From positions 9,060,501-9,124,500 of the forward strand of contig OU015568.1 in assembly GCA_907165135.1 (NCBI GenBank): a stretch of 64,000 nt of DNA. The letters are read 5' to 3'. Below are positions 1-12,400 of the stretch, piece by piece. This DNA is from Oikopleura dioica (taxonomy: Eukaryota > Chordata > Appendicularia > Copelata > Oikopleuridae). The notes beneath the pieces were generated by a model. It was not told the DNA's origin, did no database searches, and saw nothing but the letters and a program-made list of their open reading frames with translations. The number at the start of each line of letters is the position of its first letter. The first letter of the stretch is position 1. The position numbers and the translations under genes were made by a program.

Positions 1-1348
1 TTCCTTTTTCCCTTTCGAAATTAACCTTGAACCGTGTTCTTTTCCTAGAGCGGAAGTATAAACGACTCTAGTAAAACACATAAACCTATCTTGAGCGTGG
101 CACCTTTTTGGAGCCCCGCATGAGAGCATGAACTTTTTGGCGAAGTCTTAATTTATTATTTTCTGCGCAAACGTTGTCTTGGAGCAAAGAATCGCATTGA
201 TCCCGTCTCAATGGGGTGTGACGCCTTTCAGTGCGCCGCTTTGTTCTTTATGAATGGCCCTGTTCATCGTCAACCCCTTTTTTTTTACTTTTGACGCGCG
301 AAGAGTTAATGGAATTAAATCAATACTTCCTTTCACGTCAAAAGCTCTTCTTGTTGTTATTTTTGCTTATTCAGTTAGTCTTTCTTAGCTTAGCTTGCCT
401 TAGTTAGGTTTTTTTCGACCAATCAAAATGGCCAAAAAAGACTTTCGGCTTATCGGAAACCGGAATAAAGTAAAGATCTTCGGGCCATATTTATAATAAG
501 ATAAGACCCAGCGTCTTTTTTGGAGAAAGAACAGACTCTAAGACCCGCTTTTACAACTGACTTCATGGCTCAACTTAATTTTATAGCCTATAAATGCAAT
601 TATGATGTTCTTTAGCCGGTGTTTTCACACGTGAGCGCTCATCATATTAGTGGAAAAGGGACTCGTTGATTCAGAATTTATGATCATCAGTGGCTCGTTA
701 TCATCAATACACATGTGCATCAATAATGATCCTATTTTGGTCTTTTGAACTTTGGGCGCGTGTCTAATGAACGGGCCGAAATCAAAGTCAGAATCGATCC
801 CTCCCATCTGCCGGAGTGGTAATAAACTTAGAACAGATCATGTGACCTTTATTTCCACAAATCGATAAATGTCTCGCCACGCGGTCACGGTTCGTTAGTA
901 CAGTAGTAGCCGTGCTTCCACGAAATTGAAAGGACGCAGCCGACAGACCTTGTTTATGGTTATCTTTTTTATGGCTTTCGCTACTAATAAAAATGAAATT
1001 TGTATTTTTGAGGAATCACCTGTCGATCAGTGAGTGGTTTATTAGAGCGTATCGCGTGTCTGCCAATTTCGCTGATGAGCTAATTATTAGATGCTTTTTT
1101 AGAAAACATATACAGTAAGGGGTTGCTATTTCCAGGCTTATCTTAAAATTTATTCTTTGTTGATATTATAAATATTTTATTACAATAAAAATGATGCCTT
1201 TATGAAGACAAATGACAGTTTTATAAGTCGCGGGATTATTGATCGCATTGTTGCCCTGTTGACGGACTAATGAGGTTACTAACACATTGTTATTTATTTT
1301 TCACCTTCGTGTACCCGCTCGCAAAAATATTTACGCTTTTGGTTTCAG
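1..1348. other. 5' flank or intron, no gene recognised
   Basis: No exon with recognisable protein similarity was found on either strand. The stretch ends at a TTTCAG acceptor that opens the first visible RalGEF exon. It may therefore be a long intron of that gene, with the N-terminal half of the GEF domain lying outside the window. An intron of over 1.3 kb would be long for this compact genome. Confidence 0.4.
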
Positions 1349-3143
1349 TTGACCTGTGTCGGATGGAGCGGGCGCAACAAACAGGAGCTATCCCCCAACG
1401 TGGTCGAAATGACGCAGCGCTTCAACAGGACTTCTTTCTGGGCCATCTCGGTGATCTTACAGACGCAAAACTTGAAACTACGAGTGGAAGTGCTTACACA
1501 GTTCATTCGCATCGCCAGGCGACTTCACGACTTTTCAAACTACCACGGAATGTTGGCGATCATAAGCGCGCTCAGACACGTTGCAATTGACCGGCTAACC
1601 GATACGTGGTCGAGGATCTCAAGAGCCGACAGGAAACACTTCGAAGTCCTGTCTAAATTTGTTCCAGAAGGTGACGGGCACCAGCTTTTGAGGGAAAAAT
1701 TCGAGGCGATCCAGCTTCCCTGTATACCGCACTTGGGCTTGTTTCTCAAAGAACTGACGTACATCGACGTAGCGAATCCGATCGTCAACGGAATTGAGCC
1801 AGAAAGCAGAGTTATGAAAATGAACAATATTTTACGTCTCATCAGGTAAACTGACTGAAATCAACAACAAATCACTCCAGACTTATTTGAGCTAGCTTTA
1901 TATTTCATTTTCATTTTCAGCGAGTTTCAAATGAGCGACTACTCGGATTTGCCAAGTCTACCTTACATACAATCCTACTTGAAAAGTTTCGACTACATCA
2001 GCGAGCTGCAGCGCTTCTTGGAAGACGACAATTACAAGGTTTGTCTATTGAACGCAGCTGAATTATTAATTGGCCTAATGAGCGGATCTTCCCACAATTG
2101 AGCTGCCCAAAAACTAATAATCATTACCGCCCAACGGTTCTCAGGTTCGCAAATTTATATCTCTTCTTCAGCAAAGTTACGAGCTCCAGCCCAAATTTGA
2201 TAAAAAGTCGAAGAAGTTCGGGACAATGGACGACTTGAACAATCCCGCGCCGCGAAATTCAGTCACTTCTCGCTTCACCCGTGGTCACAGAAGAACAGTC
2301 TCCCTCGGCCGCTCCCCCAGACACAATCACGAGCTTTTGAGTACAGAACACCAGCCTACAGTGAGTTTGCTGGATGATCATCCATTGAGTCAATCTTCCT
2401 CGCCGGGGAGCATCAATGGCGTGCGAAATAGTTTGCCCGGAAATGGAATTAGCTGTATGCGCTTTACGAGAAGGAACGGGATAGAAATATATTTGCGCGG
2501 CAAATTTGACGAATGATGAGGGGGCTTCCCCGATTTTATTTTTCCATAAGGCTCGTTAAATATTTTTGTACCCGGAAACAAAGCCTCCGTCCTCAGCCCA
2601 ATCAAGGCAGTTTAGGAAGCAACGGATCATCAAATTTCTCAACGCGTTCGGAAAAACTCTCCATTCCAGACGACATTCCTCCCGAAGCAATTATTCAAGA
2701 AGGATGCCTGATGCGAAAGAAAAACGCGAAGAAGGGGCAGAAGATGGCGATCAAGTACTGGAAACGGTACTGGATTGTGCTGACAAACGCCTCAGGAAAT
2801 GGCTATGGCAATGATAACGTGCTACTTTTGTACGAGTCGAGGAGCCCTTTTATCTTCTCCAGGATAGTAGACAGAAGACAGTTTCATAGAGATAGCGCGA
2901 AACAAATGGTTCTTTCTCATTTTGTATTTTCGGAAGAATGTCCAAATGCCGATGAGTTCAGGTAAAACATTTTGCAGAAAAGACCCCAAATAACCCATTT
3001 TTAGTTTGACGGACGAGTACTCAGGCGAGTGCTACCGATTCAAAGCCTTTGGCGCAGTAAATGCTCATATGTGGAAAGCAGCGATCGCCGAAGCAAAACG
3101 TCCCAAAATACCAGACTTGATAGACCTTTCAGAGGACCGTTAA
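1349..3143 (+). CDS. RALGPS: RalGPS-type RalGEF with C-terminal PH domain (5' partial)
   Basis: Guanine-nucleotide exchange factor for Ral GTPases, acting at membranes. Exons 1349-1845, 1921-2038, 2145-2420, 2597-2961 and 3005-3143 join in phase through GT-AG introns. The first two encode the C-terminal part of a CDC25/RasGEF domain: a [17 protein letters not shown] motif, then FLEDDNYK, matching the RalGPS order. A Ser/Pro/Arg-rich linker follows, then a PH domain ([17 protein letters not shown]) ending at DLSEDR and TAA. RalGPS proteins have exactly this GEF-linker-PH order, whereas RalGDS proteins end in an RA domain. The first exon opens in mid-domain at a TTTCAG acceptor, so the start codon and about half of the GEF domain are missing from the window or not recognised. 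It converges on the astacin gene. Confidence 0.85.
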
Positions 3144-3367
3144 CTCAACTCTTCTCGTTCTACTCAACTCTTTCTTCAAAACACACAGCCAAAGCAACCT
3201 CTCCTATCTACTGCATCGTTAAAAAATGATCATCAAAATCGAGTTTCATCCTTTTTTGCGATTTGTTGTAGCAGCTAAATATTGTATTATCGACTTGCTC
3301 CAGCAGTAGCCGCTAAAAACTACATAACTAACTACTGTGATAATTATTTGTGCCATTTTTGCTTTCC

Positions 3368-3385
3368 AATAAAGATATTTTTATT
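3368..3385. terminator. Overlapping convergent poly(A) signals
   Basis: AATAAA on the plus strand at 3368-3373 suits the RalGPS transcript. AATAAA on the minus strand at 3385-3380 suits the astacin transcript. The two hexamers lie within 18 bp between stop codons at 3143 (+) and 3474 (-). The 3' UTRs would then overlap. Confidence 0.55.
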
Positions 3386-3473
3386 TCTACGACGAACCCA
3401 TTCCACACGTATACACACACCTGCTTTAGTATAAAAAAACCATATGCCGAATAAATAATCTGTATATATGAGA

Positions 3474-6400
3474 TCATGCAAACAAGAAGGATCTTTGAAT
3501 GAGAAAAATATTTATTTTGCAAACTAAAATTAATTGATAATATAATGGGAGTCAATATAGTTACAATGCATGGAATGATAATAGCAATAATCAGAATAGA
3601 GATTTTTATATAACTGGATAAAATTTTACCGCATTCGAATCCGCCATCATTGTTAACGCAAGCAGTAGTTATCGCTGGGCAATTGTGTGCTCCTGACGTG
3701 CATTCATCGATGTCTTGGCATGCGTCGTCCGTGCCGATGATTGTTTCGAAGCCATCGTTGCAAGTGCAGACAGCCTCGGTTTCGGAAATTCGAGAGCAGG
3801 TCGTACTTGTTGCGTCACAGGCAAGGGCCACACAGGGATCAACAACACAAGTAGGGTTCTAATTAAAATGGAAAATCAGAAATAACTGTAGTTTACCTTT
3901 GCATCTCCCGAATCACTGCTCGAAAGGATGAAACCCTCATCACAAGTACAGGTCCAGTCTTCGACGACAGCAGGGAAGCTATTAGAATGGAAGACGGTAT
4001 CAGTTGAGTCTAGCTTTTGGTTAGCAATCCGATTACGGTTAGCCTTTTAAAAATGTTTATCAATAACCAGTTCCTATAGGCGACGAATTGGCAGGGCATG
4101 TGGCAGGGGTGCAACCGCCAATTCCATCTCCGTACATTCCAATCGATGCACAATCGCAAATGTATCCTTTAGCGTATCCATCGAGCTCGGAATTGAAGGA
4201 AAGATCTCCAGTGTCGACGCAAGGGGCATCTGTGCACTGGTGGTCGCAGAATGGATCAGTGCAGCCAGTTCCATCGCCGGCTACAGCGCAGTTGTTGTAT
4301 GCTTCAGGAGTGTCGCAGTCAATACCAGTGAATGTCACGCTACCCTCATTCAAGAACATCACCAAGTCAGAGGAAACAAAGCCAGCATCGCAGGCACAGG
4401 TATGAGTGTTGCAAAATGCGTTGATAGGGCAGTTGCTTCCATAAGCTGGGTCAAAGTAGCTCGCGAAATTTGAGCACTGTCCTAAATCTTGGCTCACGTC
4501 ACACTCAGTTGGAACTTGATTGGTACAGGCGGAGTTTCTGACAGCACAAGGCTGGGTGAGGGTGTCGCACTCATTCACGTCAGTGCAGACAAGATCGCCA
4601 GTTTCGTATGAGCCGGTTTTTGAGAAACCGTATGTCTCGAAGTTGATGAAACAATCGCAAGTGAAAGCAACATCGAGGTCGGTGCAGATTTGATTTGCTC
4701 CACAATCGTGCGTTCCAAGATCACATTCGTTGACTTTCTTAATGCAAGAGCCGTTCTCAGTTGCATCACCAGTATGAGTATCGCTCGGACATTCACAAAC
4801 ATGAGTTCCGTCGCCAGTGCCGCGGCAAGTACTGATGGTATTTCCTTCGTTATCCAATGTTGGACACAAGTTTGGATCGTTGAAACAGACATCGCCAGAG
4901 CAACCGGTACCTGAGAGTTTTCCATCGCCAGTCTCTCCTGATGGGCACGTACAAGTGTAGGTTCCGGCAGTGAGCCCCTTGGAATATCGCTCTTCTATTT
5001 TAGTACAAGTAGCGGTTGCGACACAATCATGTCCTTGATCACTCGTATCAGTGCAAACGTCGTCATTTAGTCGACAAGTTGAGTAAAATGGGAATTCGTT
5101 AACATTCGCCCCGATAAGAATATCTTCCCAGGTGCTATTACACCCTCCCTCGTTCTCCTGAAAAGCTCGGTAACTGCAACCTTGTCCGAGATACCCTCGT
5201 CGGCAACTGCAAGTGTATCCAACGTCAGTCGTCCAGGTGCACTCGCCGCCATACGCTTCGGACATGCAATGATGTGTTCCATCTTCGCATCGATTCCTCT
5301 CTACACAAGCACCATTGACGATATTGTATTCTGTGTCAGTATCGGCGCAGCAATCGACTCCGTTGTTTTTCGTGATGTCAGGGACGCAGTTAGCGTCAGT
5401 GATACCGGAACAAGAATTAGTACATTGATCTGGATGGACTTGGTCGCAGTTATTTCCTTCGACAGACAGATCCACGTCCGAGCCCCATTCAGAACCATTT
5501 CCTGCCCACGGAGCACATTCGCATTTGATTCCAGAGCCGTCGTCAACGATTCGATAGCCAAATTTGGAGCACGGATAGCCTACTGTACCGTCTCGATCAG
5601 TACGGACGCCGACTGACATAGCCTTCAACTGATCCAAATTCATCCAGTCCCCAGTCGCTAGAGAGCCGACACCGCCGCCAAGAGTTCCGCCAGTCCCAGT
5701 TTTTTGGACTATGTTGCAGTTTGCCTCATCGGAACAACTCGATGGGCAGTCACAGCTTCCGTCGCATCGCCAGCCAACAGGATAAGCAAGGTCTGGATTT
5801 GTGTCACAATAGAGCATGTATGTTTTGAAATAATGATCGTTTGATCGATCGTTGCAATTGTAAATTTCGTTAATTTGGGCAATGTCGGACATGGCAAATC
5901 GCTTGTCGAGATTGCTCTCGGAAGGAATATAGTCTCCTCCGTGTGTAGTGAATCCGTATCGTTTCCACTGCTTTCCATCGGCAGAGTCAAGCGATCCATC
6001 AACCGTATGACCAGTGCCAGACGCGGAGCAGACCCAAGATTCGTATTCCATGATACTTGTGTAGTCGTACTCTCGACCCCACTGGTTAAGCATGTCTGGC
6101 CATTGGCTACGAGGGACTTTATAACTCAAGGCGCTGAAAAGACTCGCGTTCGGGCAAACATTGTTATCTATCCAAATTCTCGAGTCTCGATCATATCGGG
6201 ACTGTTCGTGGTGGAAACCTAACGCGTGCATCGTTTCGTGGAGGCCAGCTTCGACACTACCGGCGCACCACTCGTCGATGAAGGAAATTGGCTGGTTGTT
6301 CTGGAAGACGCGGCCAACATATGACCAACAACCGCTAGAATTTAAGGCTTGGAGACGAGACATGTTGTTTCGGGTCGATGGATCAGCGTAGAGAGGATGG

Positions 6401-7033
6401 ATGAAGCCGCCGTTGCTAGTGTCGTAATTTGGATCAGTGTCAAGACTGGCGAAAAAGGCAAGAACTGCCGCTTCCTCTTCAAAAACATCGACAGTAAGGC
6501 AAGACGCGCGCTCAAATTCTTGTTGGATTTTCGCAATCATCGCTTTTCCGGACATGACAACATTTGCTTGATCTCCCCAAAAAGGGATATTTCTTGACTT
6601 GTCGACCCAAGCCTGGCCATCACCGTAAAACATTGGCACATGCCATATTCCATTAATATCGCGGATAATTCGCCACGTTCCGCCGAAGGTTCCGTCGATC
6701 GTTTCGCCGTTCATGAATCCCTTGGTACCCCCATTTTTCTCCATCTTCTCTTTACGCCTGTCCAATTCATCGCGAAAGTTAGAACCGAATTGTTTCTCAA
6801 GCTCCTTTGGTGTAAGCTCATCTGATTCGTTTCCGTCTCTGATCAAGATGTCAGGAATTGAGCCCAAACCGTTCAATTCGAAAAGCTCTGCCTAAAATCA
6901 ACCGATAAAAAAGAAGATTTGTTTTATTTTGTACCTGCAAAGGCGTGTAGACGATATCTTCCTGTCCATTTGGGTTCCTATTGAGCGCTGCTTGAGAAGC
7001 TACGGATGAAATAACCGTAGCAGAGAGCTTCAT
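3474..7033 (-). CDS. Secreted astacin metalloprotease with LDLa and many EGF-like domains
   Basis: Zinc endopeptidase of the M12A (astacin) family, probably secreted. Exons 7033-6935, 6891-4068, 4009-3897, 3858-3630 and 3523-3474 close in phase to 1104 residues. The N-terminus has a short, weak signal-like segment and a propeptide region. The catalytic motif HETMHALGFHHEQSRYDRD sits near residues 251-269 with all three zinc His, and a Met-turn SIMEY near 312-316. An LDL-receptor class A module (about 395-425) follows, then a long series of Cys-rich EGF-like repeats, the last being calcium-binding type (DIDEC). The architecture resembles tolloid/SPAN-like astacins but lacks obvious CUB domains. 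The last exon is very short and ends in a few non-EGF residues; a readthrough alternative into AT-rich DNA was rejected. Confidence 0.85.
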
Positions 7034-8514
7034 TATTTTCTCTAGCTGATGGCTCTACTGAAAGAAATCAGACTTGCTTTTTAGTCCTTCATCCCAGTGC
7101 TCCCCTCCTCAATGTTTATCCTTTGAGCAACAAACAACTTGTTAATTGAATGCTGTTTTAAGCATTTTAATTGATTTCTCTGATAAAAATGAGCTTATTA
7201 TTTAATCTAAAAAACTGCTTTGAACTTTGAAATCAGCGTAAATGTCATTGACTGGCAGCATTCTATGGTCGTATTAGAATGCTCAAAAGAAGTAAAGGAT
7301 AAATACAATGAATGAGTATATAGTTAGTTTAGTTTTTACAAAAGATCTCAATAAGATTCTCATAAAAAAATCGAGAAGCTGTCGAACGAATTTCAATTTT
7401 TTTGATATTTAGCAGAAATTCAAGTTTATTTATCATTTGGGTGCCAAGGGTCTGGCAATTTTTCGAAATTAAAAACATTGTTCGAGAAATGTTTTAATTG
7501 CAATTATAGAGCAAATCGCGTTTAAAAAATCACAAATTCATCATTTTTTCTTGATATTCGGCAAAATACGGAAGACAGAGGTTTATAATTATCCTTTCAA
7601 AAAATGACTTGACCTTTATAATGATAATTGAAAACTGATAATTAAGCCCTTTCATTTTGAAGCTTTTGGGGAGCTTCCTAATCCTATTAGTGAACAAAAC
7701 AACATTCTGCTTGGAAAAGGATGAAATGGCATGCAAAACGAGCATGCTTATCTACCCTGTTATTGTTATTTCATAACATAACTAAATAACCTTGAGGAAT
7801 TCGGAACAGGAATTGGCGGAAGTGCGATCTTATAAATTTTTACGACTATCAGCCCGAGCAGTGTCCTTCCGAAAGTCAACACATAATTTCGTCGCTGACG
7901 CAAAAATGATTTTCAAATTTCCGCCCGTGAAAATTTCTGAAAACTTTGCAAAAAAAATCGCATCAGTGAGGTCAATAATTCATTCATTTGAAACAACAAA
8001 TCATTGTTTACGAAAAAACGTCAGAACTATCGTCAGTAAAATGATTGGAGAAGTCAATACTGTAAGCTGTTGCCAATAACAAACAGTAAATGCTCCCTGG
8101 CAGGTGCCAACCCGTAGCTAATCGAAATTGGAGCGTGTGAATCAAGACGGAAGATCAAACCAAAAATGAACCTTCCAGCACTGTAACACACCCAAAAAAT
8201 CGTTAACGATGATTCAAGAGACCATTTTTGATGCTGCAATTTTTCTGAACGAACTGAAATGTAAGATTTTCGACAAAAAATGCTCCAGTGAAAACGAAAA
8301 AAGTTTATCTACCGTTCGGATTTTGGTGCGACAGACTACCTTAATCCACTGCCAATAGAATAAGCCAGACTAAGCACAGTTATATAAAGCAGAAAAAAAT
8401 TGGTAGAACAATCGGATCTGAAAATGTGCCACTTCTTCATTTCTCCCCTTTGCTATTTCAATTCCATGAAATAGTTTCTCCAAAAAGGTTGTCTTTTCAA
8501 GTAAAAGAATAGAG
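7034..8514. other. Intergenic, no gene supported
   Basis: This spacer separates the divergent astacin (-) and ZIP (+) genes and presumably holds both promoters. It is AT-rich. A 95-codon open frame at 7792-8079 lacks a good start, splice context or recognisable motif. Nothing else stands out. Confidence 0.5.
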
Positions 8515-9463
8515 ATGGGAGGCAGTCGAGAAGGTCTCGTTGGGAAGATAAAAGACTGGGTTGGTGATGGTATGTCTTTTTATGAAGCTTTGAAATTGAT
8601 TATTTTAATAAAGAATTAGAATTTTTAACAATTTTTGACTTGTTTATTGTGAATGAAAGCTAGCTCAGTATCTTTGCTCGGTAAAGTTAGTTCTGTTCTT
8701 TTGCAAAAGATATCGAACTTATAAGAATTAACGCGGAGTAATGCCAGTGAAATCGGATATTCAGCGGTTTTAGTTTTTTTTTCGCTCCCTGAGGGACAGG
8801 GGCGAGCAGGAGCTATTTCCACAGGATCGCCTTAATGATAAATAGTTATCAGATTCTGAGAAAGGATCAAGACTGGAAATGGGAAAACCCGCGGAAGTCT
8901 TAATTCTTTTTACACGTGAGCTTAGCGCGATGATTCTAGTGCTGGCATATTAGAGATAGATCAAGCGAAGAAACGCGCCAGAGATAGACTCTGACAGAGA
9001 AACTCATGGGGAATCCTGAGGCTCTGTTGATCATGAGCTCCCTAAAAGGTAATAGCCAGCTGTTCCACCACGGCCCCAGAGAGAGAGAGGAAGCCGAATG
9101 GACAGGTGAAGGCTCCTGTCTTATTCTCCCAGACGAGCATAAATACGTCCCCTTCTTTATCGCCCATTCAATATATGAACGGCCCGCGATGACTGTATTT
9201 ATCCTATGCTCTCTTTATTCATCTCAGATCACAGAATTTTCACTCCTAGAATTTTCACTTCTCACCTTGAAGTTTGGTTTTTGGGAGCAGAGAATCATCT
9301 GACATTTGACTTCAAATATTAGTGAAGCTATCTATCCAAAACTCTCCCACTTTCTCAATTCGTTCCTTTTTATCGGATGATTTAAAAGAATTGCAGAAAG
9401 TGGTAGAATAAAATTCCAAGAGAGATTTACGAGATAGAGTTTTGAAGATTTTGATGAGTGAAG

Positions 9464-12400
9464 ATGGATTTTGAAAATAATCCACTAGGTAACTTTTGGT
9501 TTATTTTTGAATTTGAATATATTTTTTAAACTTTCAATCGGTTCATATTTTGACCAAGTGTCTTTGCCAAAGCAATAAAGACCTAATTACTCCCCCAATC
9601 TCGCCTTTATCCACGACATTTATCCGATTTCTTGTCAGATAGTAAACTGCTTCTGTCGGATCAGCATGTATCGACATTCAGAGAAAAGATTCAATTTCGT
9701 TTTAGATGTCATTACTTTCCCGAACGCAACAAATTACGCCGGTGGCGGAGGTGGCGATTGCTATAAAGAGCTGGAAGAAAATGGGAAGATGGATGTGTTA
9801 CAGTGGAGTACTGCCATGCTCGGTGCAACTGCCTTTGTTTTATTCTCCAAGGTAACAATTCTTACTCCGAAATTCTTACTGAAGCTCTGAACTTCCGTTA
9901 AAACGCGTTAATAAGGTGACACTTCTTCTCAACCCGATAATGGGAAAACCCTGGTACACTGACCTTATGACTTATTTAATTGCGCTGGCTATGGGAACGA
10001 TGCTCTGTGTCACCGTTTTCCAACTTATACCGGAATCACTCGACTTGATGGCCGAAAAGAAGTATCCGATCAAATGCGGGGACTACAAAAATGTCCAGAA
10101 AACGCTCTTCTATGATCACAAATCCGTCATTGTTGATGATTGCGATCAGGTCTGTCCTGGCAGCCCTGGTGGGAGAGCTGGAGGCAACTTGGAAGACAGT
10201 AAGAGGCGCTAGAATAACGCTTATTTGATTTCTTCGTAGAATTCTGCACGCTGACGATTGGTGGGACGCAGCAATTTATACCAGTCGTCTGCGTTCTGTA
10301 TTTATGCACGATTATCTTCTACGATCTCCAAAAGGTCAGTTAGTTGATGATTTTGATTCTCCCAAATCGGAATGTCTTCTTTTACGATGTGTTCAAGGTC
10401 GACCACTGGTTTTCTTGTAGGGCGGTCATTTTTTGTAGGATCGATTGTGAAGTTTATGCCTCTCGTTTTGTTACTCTTTTGACTTAGTGATGAGTAGCAA
10501 TCGACGTCAATGAAACATCGTTAATTTGTAATTAGATAAATAGCATCATCTTTTTCAATGAATTATTGAGAAATATGCGGTGAAATTCTGTCGGAAGAGT
10601 CACTAGATTCATCTTAAAATACCTCTTTAGTTCCTCCAAATCGCATTTTCCAACGAAGATGGCACCCACCTCGCCGAGCTCGACAACCCGGAGGACATGC
10701 TTGAAGATAACGACGAAGACATTCTGATCCAGATGCGCAAGTATGGCAACCGACAGCAGGTACAATCGGCTCGAACACGCCTCTCAAAAGGCCACTTTCA
10801 GACCCTCAAATCACGTGAAGTTTACAGTCAGCAATAAGAATAACCTTGCGCTCAATTTGTGCGCTGTAAGATTTCAATGTCGTAGCAAAAGAAAAAAAAA
10901 CAAGGAAAAATATTTTGCCATATGCGCATAGAAAATATTTGAAGAAAAAGCAACGCTAGAATTCATTATTTTTTATAACCACGGAACTCATACGCGTCTT
11001 ATACAGTAATTTAACTCAACATGCCGCCCTGTCATCTAAAATTAACATCCTTTCCAGTATTAACGATCTCATAAATCAAGCACTATCACATGTCAAATTA
11101 TTAGATATTGGGAAAATTCATAATTTAGTCCATATCCGTCGCCGCGAAAATGGCTAACATCCCAACCGCCTTCTCTGTCGACAAAATCGGTAATTCAGCT
11201 CTTTTCTCAACCTGATCTTCAACTTTTAATTTAGACGGGGGCGGCAGTGATATTCCGACAACAAGAAAGCGCGTTCCTTCCCAAGCAAATATCCTCCTAG
11301 CTCAGCGTCGAGCATCTCAGGCATTCCGTGAGTAAATCGCTTACCAACCCGTCTGATTCTATTAATTGCTACTGATTGCTTTCTTGATTGAACTGAAAAC
11401 TGATTGATTTGCTCACACTAACACAGACGTCGTCATCAACAGACGTTCGAAACTTGGTGTCTCCAATATCTGGCCTTTCCAACACTATAGTTCAAGCCAC
11501 AGGGTCCAAAAAAGATCGAAATCCAAATGTCATCGCCATTCATTTGGTTACGCCCCGTATATGTACCCTTACACAGCATGCACTTATGTTAAAAGAAGGT
11601 CGTCGGCTCATCGGCATTTAATTCCGCGTAATCGCTGGCGCCGCCTAGTTGTCATGAACTCGGCAGCTCGCCATTTGAGCGAAAGAAGTTCTATACGCAA
11701 ATGAACGGCCTCAAAACAATAATATTATTCCGGGATTGAATATTTAGCATGACTAACCAATAATAACAAACTCGAAGGCTCGACTAGAGGCTCTTCCCAA
11801 GACTCAATTTTGGGAAAAGACTCTTGTCTTTGAGCGAATCGATGAAAGTTTGATTGACTTATTTTGCTGTGTTGAGGCTAGAATTCAGCTAGATCCAGAA
11901 TTTCAATGTGCTCAGGTGTATCGACCTCCTCGATGAGTAGGCTCGCATCGATTCACCTGTCCAATACTGATTAGGGTTACGAATTTATGATCGGAAATAG
12001 AATCCAAGCGGTCTCAAAATTTGCAACCTTTTCTTTGATCACACCCATTCGCATCATAATCTAACGAGCGCGGCCGCTCCGATTGCGCCTCACGGTCGAC
12101 CAACTCCCCCTTCCGTACAAAATCGCTGCTCCACCATGTGCGGCCATCAGCACTTAGCTCCTGTTCAAAACTGCAACAACAGCGGCTTCTTTCCCAAATC
12201 AGAACTATCAAATCACGCCTCCCATAATTCCACGCACACTTTACCTTCTGTTAGCACTCCTCAATTACTGTCATCATCGTCGAGGCAAGAGTCGCCGTCG
12301 ATAAACTCGATTGATTCAATGATTCACTCCACTGATTTGGAGTCAGGAACTTGTTCACTTCCTAAAGGAGTAAAATAACCTTGATTCGGAAACAAAATAA

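Noticed and set aside
3328-3629. Readthrough extension of the astacin protein with two hydrophobic stretches
   Set aside because: AT-rich, passes a poly(A) signal, and a GTAAAA...TTTTAG intron (3629-3524) gives a proper EGF continuation and stop.
7792-8079. 95-codon plus-strand ORF
   Set aside because: No ATG at its start, no splice partner, no motif.
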